64,000 bases of DNA from Allodiplogaster sudhausi (Eukaryota > Nematoda > Chromadorea > Rhabditida > Diplogasteridae), in contig CALZFC010000274.1 of assembly GCA_945643635.1 (NCBI GenBank), positions 465,501 through 529,500 on the forward strand, given 5' to 3'. Shown here piece after piece: positions 54,615 to 64,000 of the stretch. The position numbers and the translations under genes are program-made. Below the pieces are notes generated by a model. The model was not told where the DNA came from and did no database searches. It worked only from the letters and a program-made list of their open reading frames with translations. Positions within the stretch are counted from its first letter, which is position 1; each line of letters opens with the position of its first letter.

Positions 54615-56410
54615 ATTGCTCTTAGCCTTGCCGCAAAAACTGCAGTTCCAAGCGGTCGCAAGGAACCACAGAAACTGCAGTTCCATACGTTCGCAAGGAA
54701 CCGCAAAATCTGCAGTTCCAAGCGTTCGCAAGGAAACGCAAAAGCTGCGGTTCCAAGCGTTCGCAAGCAACCGCAAAAGCTGCGGTTCCAAGCGTTCGCA
54801 AGGAACAGCAAAAAAAGAGCGTCCAGGCTCACAGGCGAGCCTACCGTGAGGCTGCGCCTCGAAGTTGCCGATTAAACCGAGTTCTGGGATGCCCATGAAC
54901 CAGCGCACACTATACTTGACGGCTTTTCGACCAAAATCTTTTTCTCTGCGCAACGCTATTTCGCTATGCCAAAGACATGAGCGACAGATGTATGCGGGAA
55001 TAAATGTGTTTAACTTGAGAGAGAGAGAGATTGCGAGAGATACAGAGAATGAGTTAGATATATAAAATGTGCAGACTGAGAGCTTTGTAATAAGCTAATT
55101 CCCATCATAGGAGAGCCACATTAAAGCATGAAAAATAAAAAAAGAAAGTACAAACCGAGTACATATGGCTGCATGTTTTGATGCTTTGGCAGCTTGCCAA
55201 GTGGCGAGAGAGACCCTTTAAGGTTGTACTTTAAGTAAGTTAGACACTTCAAAATAACCGCCTTTGTCTGCTGCATCCAACACCATAAAGAAATACGGCT
55301 ATTTCGAGCTATATCTATTTTTTATTCTATTTTAAAGGTTTTTGTGCACATTTCTAAGTTGTCTCAAGGCTGTGGCTTGCTCTGACTATGCTAAATTCTC
55401 TCAATTATTTATTTTCTATGTCTGCTATTTTTCTAAGTTCTCTCAATTATTTATTTTATTTATTTTCTAAGTCTGCTATTTTGCTAAGTGCTCACAATGA
55501 TTTATTTTCTATGTCTGCTATTTTGATAAATTCTCTCAATTATTCATTTGCTATGTATGCTGTGCTGTTATGATTTCTCAATAAAAAACAATGCTGCTCA
55601 GGCTGTTCTGACAGCTGAAGCAAAAAGAAGCACATTGGCTGTGTCTCTCGGCAAGCCAAAATGGCTACCTCAAACTTGAGTAATTAAACCGGCTGAGTTG
55701 CAGGGGCGGCTTGGGTGCATACGCGCGCGCGCAACCTATGTCGGGCGGGGTTTGCTTAACACGTGGGGCCCGCGTTAGCGGGGACACGGGGCAGCTCGGG
55801 AGGGACGGAGCGGCTATCTTTCTATGTCTGCTCTCATCGTTGTGAGGCTATTTTCGCTCTTTTCGCTGTCTTCGAGGACGCTCATCGTTTTGTGTGCTAT
55901 TTCGCAGCGTGATATCGCTTAGCTATGTTGCTCTGAACAGGGGACTAGGTAACTAAGTTATATGTTTGGCTAAGTTATAAATAAACTATGAGCTAAGTTA
56001 AGCTTGGGGCTAAGTTAGAAAGAAAAATTTTTTTTTTGCTATTTTTACTAATTTTTTAAGGTTTTTTGGCTTTACAAGCTCCTTTAAGGCTCTGAGAAAC
56101 ACGGGAGCTATGTTGCTGGAATGGCGGAATTTTTTTGATATTAATGGAGCTGTTTTTCTAATTTCTCTAACTAACTATGGTTCTAAGTGATATTATTAGC
56201 TAATGCTCTAAGTGCTCTTCCTAGCTATGGTTCTAAGTGCTCTTATTGAAATCTCCTAAATTTTCCGGTCATTTTGAGCTACGAAACATGATTTTACGAT
56301 GAAAATGAAGCAAATGACAAATGAAATAGCTTTCCAGCTCAACTGCACACAAAGCCAAGAAGGCGATATCAGCTCGAAGTAATGGCATTATTATGCTTCT
56401 TTTATTTCAG
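54615..56410 (+). repeat. D unit 3 (1,796 bp, with Q module)
   Basis: Like D unit 2 but with one 42-bp repeat deleted (array 55390-55570) and with hub TAGGTAACTA plus Q module restored between the CT-rich cassette and the next acceptor (55934-56400). TATATAAAA at 55059-55067. Confidence 0.93.
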
Positions 56411-57785
56411 ATTGCTCTTAGCCTGGCCGCAAAAACTGCAGTTCCAAGCGGTCGCAAGGAACCACAGAAACTGCAGTTCCATACGTTCGCAAGGAACCGC
56501 AAAATCTGCAGTTCCAAGCGTTCGCAAGGAAACGCAAAAGCTGCGGTTCCAAGCGTTCGCAAGCAACCGCAAAAGGTGCGATTCCAAGCGTTCGCAAGGA
56601 ACAGCAAAAAAAGAGCGTCCAGGCTCACAGGCGAGCCTACCGTGAGGCTGCGCCTCGAAGTTGCCGATTAAACCGAGTTCTGGGATGCCCATGAACCAGC
56701 GCACACTATACTTGACGGCTTTTCGACCAAAATCTTTTTCTCTGCGCAACGCTATTTCGCTATGCCAAAGACATGAGCGACAGATGTATGCGGGAATAAA
56801 TGTGTTTAACTTGAGAGAGAGAGAGAGATTGCGAGAGATACAGAGAATGAGTTAGATATATAAAATGTGCAGACTGAGAGCTTTGTAATAAGCTAATTCC
56901 CATCATAGGAGAGCCACATTAAAGCATGGAAAATAAAAAAAGAAAGTACAAACCGAGTACATATGGCTGCATGTTTTGATGCTTTGGCAGCTTGCCAAGT
57001 GGCGAGAGAGACCCTTTAAGGTTGTACTTTAAGTAAGTTAGACACATCAAAATAACCGCCTTTCTCTGCTGCATCCAACACCATAAAGAAATACGGCTAT
57101 TTCGAGCTATATCTATTTTTTATTCTATTTTAAAGGTTTTTGTGCACATTTCTAAGTTGTCTCAAGGCTGTGGTTTGCTCTGACTATGCTAAATTCTCTC
57201 AATTATTTATTTTCTATGTCTGTTATTTTGCTTAGTTCTCGAAATTATTTATATTCTATGTCTGCTATTTTTCTAAGTTCTCTCAATTATTTATTTTATT
57301 TATTTTCTAAGTCTGCTATTTTGCTAAGTGCTCACAATGATTTATTTTCTATGTCTGCTATTTTGATAAATTCTCTCAATTATTCATTTGCTATGTATGC
57401 TGTGCTGTTATGATTTCTCAATAAAAAACAATGCTGCTCAGGCTGTTCTGACAGCTGAAGCAAAAAGGAGCACATTGGCTGTGTCTCTCGGCAAGCCAAA
57501 ATGGCTACCTCAAACTTGAGTAATTAAACCGGCTGAGTTGTAGGGGCGGCTTGGGTGCATACGCGCGCGCGCAACCTATGTCGGGCGGGGTTTGCTTAAC
57601 ACGTGGGGCCCGCGTTAGCGGGGACACGGGGCAGCTCGGGAGGGACGGAGCGGCTATCTTTCTATGTCTGCTCTCATCGTTGTGAGGCTATTTTCGCTCT
57701 TTTCGCTGTCTTCGAGGACGCTCATCGTTTTGTGTGCTATTTTTAGCTATGACATCCATTAGCTATGTTGCTCTGAACAGGGGAC
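56411..57785 (+). repeat. D unit 4, broken after the hub
   Basis: Complete to the hub variant at about 57786, where a different AT-rich stretch (GTTGATTGTTTAGC) begins. Its CT-rich cassette ends with GCTATTTTTAGCTATGACATCC as at 51360, unlike units 1 to 3. TATATAAAA at 56857-56865. Confidence 0.92.
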
Positions 57786-57923
57786 TAGGTAACTAAGTTG
57801 ATTGTTTAGCTAAGTTAAACTATGAGCTAAGTTAAGCTTGGAACTAAGTTAGAAAGGAAATTTTTGTTGCTATTTTTACTAATTTCTAAGGTATTTTGGC
57901 TTTATACGCTCCTTTAAGGCTCT
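57786..57923 (+). repeat. Q-like fragment
   Basis: Diverged start of the Q module (GAGCTAAGTTAAGCTTGG, TTTTTACTAATTT) ending at CTCCTTTAAGGCTCTG, where the 108-bp repeats begin. Confidence 0.7.
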
Positions 57924-58204
57924 GTTACTGTAGCTATTATGAAAATGTACACTAAAAGAAACGTGCTGGCCAAGTTTGGCGGCTTTTGGAGCACTTTGAC
58001 CAAACGGACCTAAGTTGACCCTTTTGAACGGGTTACTGTAGCTATTATGAAAATGTACACTAAAAGAAACATGCTGGCCAAGTTTGGCGGCTTTTGGAGC
58101 AAGTTGACCAAACGGACCAAAGTTGACCCTTTTGAACGGGTTACTGTAGCTAATACGTAAAATAACAAAAAAAGAAACATGTTGGCCAAATTTGGCGATA
58201 TTCG
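57924..58204 (-). repeat. 108-bp tandem repeats, two and a half copies
   Basis: GTTACTGTAGCTA recurs at 57924, 58032 and 58140. Each repeat contains GGCCAAGTTTGGCGG, an everted form of the TTGGC/GCCAA half-sites. As 108 is 36 codons, the minus strand stays open (a 163-codon frame with a 36-residue repeat including GPFGQ and KLGQHVSFSVHF). There is no homolog I recognise, and two overlapping frames are open, so coding is doubtful. Confidence 0.75.
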
Positions 58205-58410
58205 AAAAAAAAATTGAATTTGAACTATGTTTTCTCCCGTCGCGAAATTGTTCGTACTGTAGCTTGGCAAGTAGCCAAGTTGGAAATGCTTGGCAAGTAG
58301 CCAAGTTGAAAAATTGAATTTGAACTATGTTTGCTCCCGTTGCGAATTTGTTCGTACTGTAGCTTGGCAAGTAGCCAAGTTGAAAATGCTTGGCAAGTAG
58401 CCAAGTCGTG
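58205..58410. promoter_or_regulatory. 100-bp duplicate with four CTTGGC-AAGTA-GCCAAG palindromes
   Basis: Perfect 6-bp dyads with 5-bp spacing lie at 58263-58279, 58289-58305, 58363-58379 and 58389-58405; each pair is 26 bp apart, and the pairs are 100 bp apart, following TTGAATTTGAACTATG. This is the densest cluster of the motif in the window. Confidence 0.6.
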
Positions 58411-58630
58411 GGCTCGGTGACTGTTTACGTTCTCGCTAATCGCAGGCTCGGCGAAAATTTTTTTTCTCTGCCAACACTATTTCGCTTCCGTACTATGTCT
58501 GCTCTCCTCGAGCATAGCGCTATTTCGCTATTTTCGCACTTCTTCGAGGACGCTCATCGTTTTGTGCGCTATCTCGCGGCGTCGATTACGTTAGCTCTTT
58601 TGCTCTGAACAGGGGACTAGTTAACTAAGT
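58411..58630 (+). promoter_or_regulatory. CT-rich promoter-like cassette and hub
   Basis: Has GCAGGCTCGGCG and repeated GCTATTTCGC and GAGGACGCTCATCG phrases, as downstream of the type b cassettes, but no CCAAT or GC box. Ends GGGGACTAGTTAACTAAG near 58613-58630. Confidence 0.3.
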
Positions 58631-59447
58631 TACGCTATTTCCGGGACCACCGCTATTTTAGGGAGCTTAAGAGCTTAAAAGAGCTAAGAAGAGTTTAGGA
58701 GTTTTTTTGAGTTTTGGGGCTCAGTTAAGCTTAGGGAGTTAAACAAGAGTTAAGGAGTTTTTAGAGCTCAGGGTCTCAGCTAAGCTTAGGGAGTTAAAGA
58801 AGAGTTAAGGAGTTTTTAGAGTTCAGGGTCTCAGCTAAGCTTAGGGAGTTAAAGAAGAGTTAAGGAGTTTTTTTAAGTTTCGGGACTCAGCTAAGCTTAG
58901 GGAGTAAAAAGCTAATGAGCTTTTAGCTGGAGTGCAAGAACAGAAAGAAAGACATCAAAGGTTTGAAGAAGAGTTCAGAGCAAGCCAAAGAGCTTACGAA
59001 TACAGCACATCAGAAAGCATGCGAAGTTTAAGAGTTTAAGTAAATCTATGCACTAATAAAGACTCCTAATTTTTCAGGTAATTCTAAGCTGCACATCGTC
59101 ATTTTACAATTAATAAAAAAAACATTAAAAAAGGCCTATCCCGGCTCCACTGCACGTAGAGCTAAGAAGGCCATCTCAGCTCGACGGCACGCCGAGCCAA
59201 GACGGCCAACTCAGCTCAACTTAATGCAGAGCCAAGAAGGCCATCTCAGCTCAGCTTAATGCAGAGCCAGGACGGCCGAGTCAAGTTGCTTGGGAAATTA
59301 AACCGAATTTGGACAGAAAGCGCTGGATGCCTATGAATTTGCGCAACCTACACTTGCCGAGTTTTCAAAGGGAGTTCGTGATGCTGAGTGTGCGTACTTG
59401 GAATGCTGGCAAAGTGCCAAAAAATTATTATTTTAAGAGTTTTAGTG
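58631..59447 (+). repeat. 55-bp array, M4, A array and A-type core
   Basis: Five 55-bp repeats, M4 with AATAAA and TTTTTCAG, and four A repeats including one extra GCCAAGAAGGCCATCTCAG copy. The hairpin before the core is deleted (GTCAAGTTGCTTGGG). The core is followed by GCTGGCAAAGTGCCAA, a one-mismatch dyad. Confidence 0.85.
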
Positions 59448-59930
59448 CTTTAAACGTTACATAAAATTACAAACAAAAATCAGAGAGTAAGAGTAGAGTG
59501 GGAGAGACATGATAGAACTCTCTCTCGCTCTCTTTCTCTCTCTAAGTCGTCTCTCTCTCTCTTTCTTTCAAAGTGAACAGGCTTCTTCAGGACTTGATCG
59601 TTTACTTGTAAGTGTCTGGGAGAACGCTCAACGTGAATTATATACATCTCTCTGTAGCTCATTACAAAGCTCTTTCTTTGTAAAATTCACTGGTATATAG
59701 AGAGAGTCAACTTTCGGTCTCTTTGTAAGTGCTTTAATGTGTTTTAATCGGAAAAAAATGCGTAAACGCACACATGTTGGCATTGTGCCAAAAATTTTAA
59801 ATGACTTGTGAATGCGTTAAATGGACACGAAAAAATTCAGATTTTTGCAGAGAGACAGAGGAATGCGAGAAGAAGACAGAGAAATAGAGAGAGAGTGGAA
59901 AAGTAAGTTGTAAGTGTATATATTTAATGT
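59448..59930 (+). other. CT/GA exon-like cassette, A-like subtype
   Basis: CT tract interrupted by CTCGCTCTC; AAAGTGAACAG before segment 1; GTAAGT after each segment; TTTTTGCAG before the GA-rich segment 3. TTGGC-ATTGT-GCCAA near 59779 is perfect. It is a distinct copy, not part of a recent duplication, yet retains every boundary. Confidence 0.5.
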
Positions 59931-59949
59931 TTTTCATGTGTTTGGCTGT

Positions 59950-60330
59950 ATGTTTGCAAGAGGTGCGAAGTGGTCGTCGGAGGTGCGAAGTGAGAGTCGA
60001 CGTCTGTTTTTCTCTGCCAATGCTATCTCGCCTTTTCGCGCCTGTGACTTTTTTTCTCTAACCTCTCAAAAACGCACCTATAACGGGCTGTTTTCGTCGA
60101 GGGGCGGAGCTAAGCGACTGTTTCGTTGTCTAACCTCGGTCGCTATTGGTCGAAATCGGGAATGGGCCAATGAGCGAGGAGGGCGGAGTTTCTTTCTATG
60201 TCTGCTCTCTTCGAGCATAGCGCTATTTCGGTATTTTCGCACTTCTTCGAGGACGCTCATCGTTTTGTGCGCTATCTCGCGGCGTCGATTACGTTAGCTC
60301 TTTTGCTCTACTAGGTAACTAGGTAACTAA
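59950..60330 (+). promoter_or_regulatory. Chimeric type c/type b cassette with tandem hub
   Basis: Type c sequence to GTTGTCTAACCTCGG (about 60136) switches to type b CGCTATTGGTCG, GGGCCAATGAG and GGGCGGAG. The hub is partly duplicated (ACTAGGTAACTAGGTAACTAAG). The result contains both GC boxes and the CCAAT pair. Confidence 0.42.
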
Positions 60331-60784
60331 GTTATATGTTTGGCTAAGTTATAAATAAACTATGAGCTAAGTTAAGCTTGGGGCTAAGTTAGAAAGAAAA
60401 TTTTTTTTTTTGCTATTTTTACTAATTTTTTAAGGTTTTTTGGCTTTACAAGCTCCTTTAAGGCTCTGAGAAACACGGGAGCTATGTTGCTGGAATGGCG
60501 GAATTTTTTTGATATTAATGGAGCTGTTTTTCTAATTTCTCTAACTAACTATGGTTCTAAGTGATATTATTAGCTAATGCTCTAAGTGCTCTTCCTAGCT
60601 ATGGTTCTAAGTGCTCTTATTGAAATCTCCTAAATTTTCCGGTCATTTTGAGCTACGAAACATGATTTTACGATGAAAATGAAGCAAATGACAAATGAAA
60701 TAGCTTTCCAGCTCAACTGCACACAAAGCCAAGAAGGCGATATCAGCTCGAAGTAATGGCATTATTATGCTTCTTTTATTTCAG
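60331..60784 (+). repeat. Q module before D unit 5
   Basis: Nearly identical to 55960-56410, AT-rich and non-coding, ending with CTTTTATTTCAG. Confidence 0.88.
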
Positions 60785-62614
60785 ATTGCTCTTAGCCTGG
60801 CCGCAAAAACTGCAGTTCCAAGCGGTCGCAAGGAACCACAGAAACTGCAGTTCCATACGTTCGCAAGGAACCGCAAAATCTGCAGTTCCAAGCGTTCGCA
60901 AGGAAACGCAAAAGCTGCGGTTCCAAGCGTTCGCAAGCAACCGCAAAAGGTGCGATTCCAAGCGTTCGCAAGGAACAGCAAAAAAAGAGCGTCCAGGCTC
61001 ACAGGCGAGCCTACCGTGAGGCTGCGCCTCGAAGTTGCCGATTAAACCGAGTTCTGGGATGCCCATGAACCAGCGCACACTATACTTGACGGCTTTTCGA
61101 CCAAAATCTTTTTCTCTGCGCAACGCTATTTCGCTATGCCAAAGACATGAGCGACAGGTGTATGCGGGAATAAATGTGTTTAACTTGAGAGAGAGAGAGA
61201 TTGCGAGAGATACAGAGAATGAGTTAGATATATAAAATGTGCAGACTGAGAGCTTTGTAATAAGCTAATTCCCATCATAGGAGAGCCACATTAAAGCATG
61301 GAAAATAAAAAAAGAAAGTACAAACCGAGTACATATGGCTGCATGTTTTGATGCTTTGGCAGCTTGCCAAGTGGCGAGAGAGACCCTTTAAGGTTGTACT
61401 TTAAGTAAGTTAGACACATCAAAATAACCGCCTTTCTCTGCTGCATCCAACACCATAAAGAAATACGGCTATTTCGAGCTATATCTATTTTTTATTCTAT
61501 TTTAAAGGTTTTTGTGCACATTTCTAAGTTGTCTCAAGGCTGTGGTTTGCTCTGACTATGCTAAATTCTCTCAATTATTTATTTTCTATGTCTGTTATTT
61601 TGCTTAGTTCTCGAAATTATTTATATTCTATGTCTGCTATTTTTCTAAGTTCTCTCAATTATTTATTTTATTTATTTTCTAAGTCTGCTATTTTGCTAAG
61701 TGCTCACAATGATTTATTTTCTATGTCTGCTATTTTGATAAATTCTCTCAATTATTCATTTGCTATGTATGCTGTGCTGTTATGATTTCTCAATAAAAAA
61801 CAATGCTGCTCAGGCTGTTCTGACAGCTGAAGCAAAAAGAAGCACATTGGCTGTGTCTCTCGGCAAGCCAAAATGGCTACCTCAAACTTGAGTAATTAAA
61901 CCGGCTGAGTTGCAGGGGCGGCTTGGGTGCATACGCGCGCGCGCAACCTATGTCGGGCGGGGTTTGCTTAACACGTGGGGCCCGCGTTAGCGGGGACACG
62001 GGGCAGCTCGGGAGGGACGGAGCGGCTATCTTTCTATGTCTGCTCTCATCGTTGTGAGGCTATTTTCGCTCTTTTCGCTGTCTTCGAGGACGCTCATCGT
62101 TTTGTGTGCTATTTTTAGCTATGACATCCATTAGCTATGTTGCTCTGAACAGGGGACTAAGTTATATGTTTTGTTAAGTTATAAATAAACTATGAGCTAA
62201 GTTAAGCTTGGGGCTAAGTTAGAAAGAAAATTTTTTTTTTTGCTATTTTTACTAATTTTTTAAGGTTTTTTGGCTTTACAAGCTCCTTTAAGGCTCTGAG
62301 AAACACGGGAGCTATGTTGCTGGAATGGCGGAATTTTTTTGATATTAATGGAGCTGTTTTTCTAATTTCTCTAACTAACTATGGTTCTAAGTGATATTAT
62401 TAGCTAATGCTCTAAGTGCTCTTCCTAGCTATGGTTCTAAGTGCTCTTATTGAAATCTCCTAAATTTTCCGGTCATTTTGAGCTACGAAACATGATTTTA
62501 CGATGAAAATGAAGCAAATGACAAATGAAATAGCTTTCCAGCTCAACTGCACACAAAGCCAAGAAGGCGATATCAGCTCGAAGTCATGGCATTATTATGC
62601 TTCTTTTATTTCAG
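60785..62614 (+). repeat. D unit 5 (1,830 bp, with Q module)
   Basis: Full set of parts: B repeats, core, TATATAAAA (61229-61237), dyad near 61368, 42-bp array, CG tract, G-quadruplex (61992-62016), CT-rich cassette and Q module. The hub is shortened here (GGGGACTAAGTTATATG), losing the TAGGTAACTA palindrome. Confidence 0.92.
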
Positions 62615-64000
62615 ATTGCTCTTAGCCTGGCCGCAAAAACTGCAGTTCCAAGCGGTCGCAAGGAACCACAGAAACTGCAGTTCCATACGTTCGCAAGGAA
62701 CCGCAAAATCTGCAGTTCCAAGCGTTCGCAAGGAAACGCAAAAGCTGCGGTTCCAAGCGTTCGCAAGCAACCGCAAAAGCTGCGATTCCAAGCGTTCGCA
62801 AGGAACAGCAAAAAAAGAGCGTCCAGGCTCACAGGCGAGCCTACCGTGAGGCTGCGCCTCGAAGTTGCCGATTAAACCGAGTTCTGGGATGCCCATGAAC
62901 CAGCGCACACTATACTTGACGGCTTTTCGACCAAAATCTTTTTCTCTGCGCAACGCTATTTCGCTATGCCAAAGACATGAGCGACAGATGTATGCGGGAA
63001 TAAATGTGTTTAACTTGAGAGAGAGAGAGATTGCGAGAGATACAGAGAATGAGTTAGATATATAAAATGTGCAGACTGAGAGCTTTGTAATAAGCTAATT
63101 CCCATCATAGGAGAGCCACATTAAAGCATGGAAAATAAGAAAAAGAAAGTACAAACCGAGTACATATGGCTGCATGTTTTGATGCTTTGGCAGCTTGCCA
63201 AGTGGCGAGAGAGACCCTTTAAGGTTGTACTTTAAGTAAGTTAAACACATCAAAATAACCGCCTTTCTCTGCTGCATCCAACACCATAAAGAAATACGGC
63301 TATTTCGAGCTATATCTATTTTTTATTCTATTTTAAAGGTTTTTGTGCACATTTCTAAGTTGTCTCAAGGCTGTGGTTTGCTCTGACTATGCTAAATTCT
63401 CTCAATTATTTATTTTCTATGTCTGTTATTTTGCTTAGTTCTCGAAATTATTTATATTCTATGTCTGCTATTTTTCTAAGTTCTCTCAATTATTTATTTT
63501 ATTTATTTTCTAAGTCTGCTATTTTGCTAAGTGCTCACAATGATTTATTTTCTATGTCTGCTATTTTGATAAATTCTCTCAATTATTCATTTGCTATGTA
63601 TGCTGTGCTGTTATGATTTCTCAATAAAAAACAATGCGGCTCAGGCTGTTCTGACAGCTGAAGCAAAAAGAAGCACATTGGCTGTGTCTCTCGGCAAGCC
63701 AAAATGGCTACCTCAAACTTGAGTAATTAAACCGGCTGAGTTGCAGGGGCGGCTTGGGTGCATACGCGCGCGCGCAACCTATGTCGGGCGGGGTTTGCTT
63801 AACACGTGGGGCCTTCGTTAGCGGGGACACGGGGCAGCTCGGGAGGGACGGAGCGGCTATCTTTCTATGTCTGCTCTCATCGTTGTGAGGCTATTTTCGC
63901 TCTTTTCGCTGTCTTCGAGGACGCTCATCGTTTTGTGTGCTATTTCGCAGCGTGATATCGCTTAGCTATGTTGCTCTGAACAGGGGACTAGGTAACTAAG
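62615..64000 (+). repeat. D unit 6, cut by window end
   Basis: Same order, with TATATAAAA at 63059-63067 and G-quadruplex at 63823-63847. The window ends in the hub GACTAGGTAACTAAG, so the array very likely continues. Confidence 0.92.

Noticed and set aside
57879..58370. 163-codon minus-strand frame with 36-residue repeats
   Set aside because: The 108-bp period keeps the frame open automatically, a second overlapping frame is also open, and I recognise no domain. Kept only as a repeat.

Overview
The window looks like eukaryotic, probably insect (dipteran or Drosophila-like) repeat-rich heterochromatin. The grounds are AT-rich DNA with CT/GA microsatellites, CTAAT-type branch points before TTTTCAG acceptors, DNA transposons with TAA and TTAA target-site duplications, and no bacterial gene organisation. 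The species cannot be named from the sequence. I find no convincing protein-coding gene. Almost all of the 64 kb is a nested mosaic of complex tandem repeats built from about a dozen recurring modules.

Layout. 1-6658: three tandem 1.72-kb A units; the third is split by a 1.5-kb foldback DNA transposon (4811-6315) whose arms carry tRNA-like Pol III box pairs. 5744-17973: a 6.66-kb tandem duplication with its junction at 12400/12401; each copy holds CT/GA exon-like cassettes, CCAAT/GC-box cassettes and 1,085-bp B units (three in copy 1, two in copy 2). 17974-26210: more B units, a P-module block, then a 2,078-bp dimeric higher-order repeat. 27271-40327 and 43462-47754: four large C units (about 3.9 kb basic length). 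The third carries a 277-bp TTAA-flanked MITE and a 756-bp internal duplication. 40328-43461: degenerate block with a dispersed repeat. 47755-51180: rearranged block containing a 2-kb inverted segment. 51401-64000: six D units (1,371 bp, or about 1.8 kb when a Q module is present), interrupted at 57786-60306 by a block with 108-bp repeats and a cluster of TTGGC-N5-GCCAA palindromes.

Modules repeat in a rough fixed order: CCAAT/GC-box cassette, a TAGTTAACTA (or TAGGTAACTA) hub, AT-rich or 55-bp-repeat spacer, splice-acceptor-like site, 35-bp minisatellite (type A or B), N5-loop hairpin, a conserved 60-70 bp core, then in many units a CT/GA cassette with three exon-like segments bounded by AG acceptors and perfect GTAAGT donors. 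About forty perfect TTGGC-N5-GCCAA (nuclear factor I consensus) palindromes occur in at least seven contexts. My best reading is a tandemly amplified, possibly transcribed and spliced non-coding locus (repeat lncRNA, satellite transcript or piRNA-source-like). That is a hypothesis; the repeat architecture itself is directly visible.
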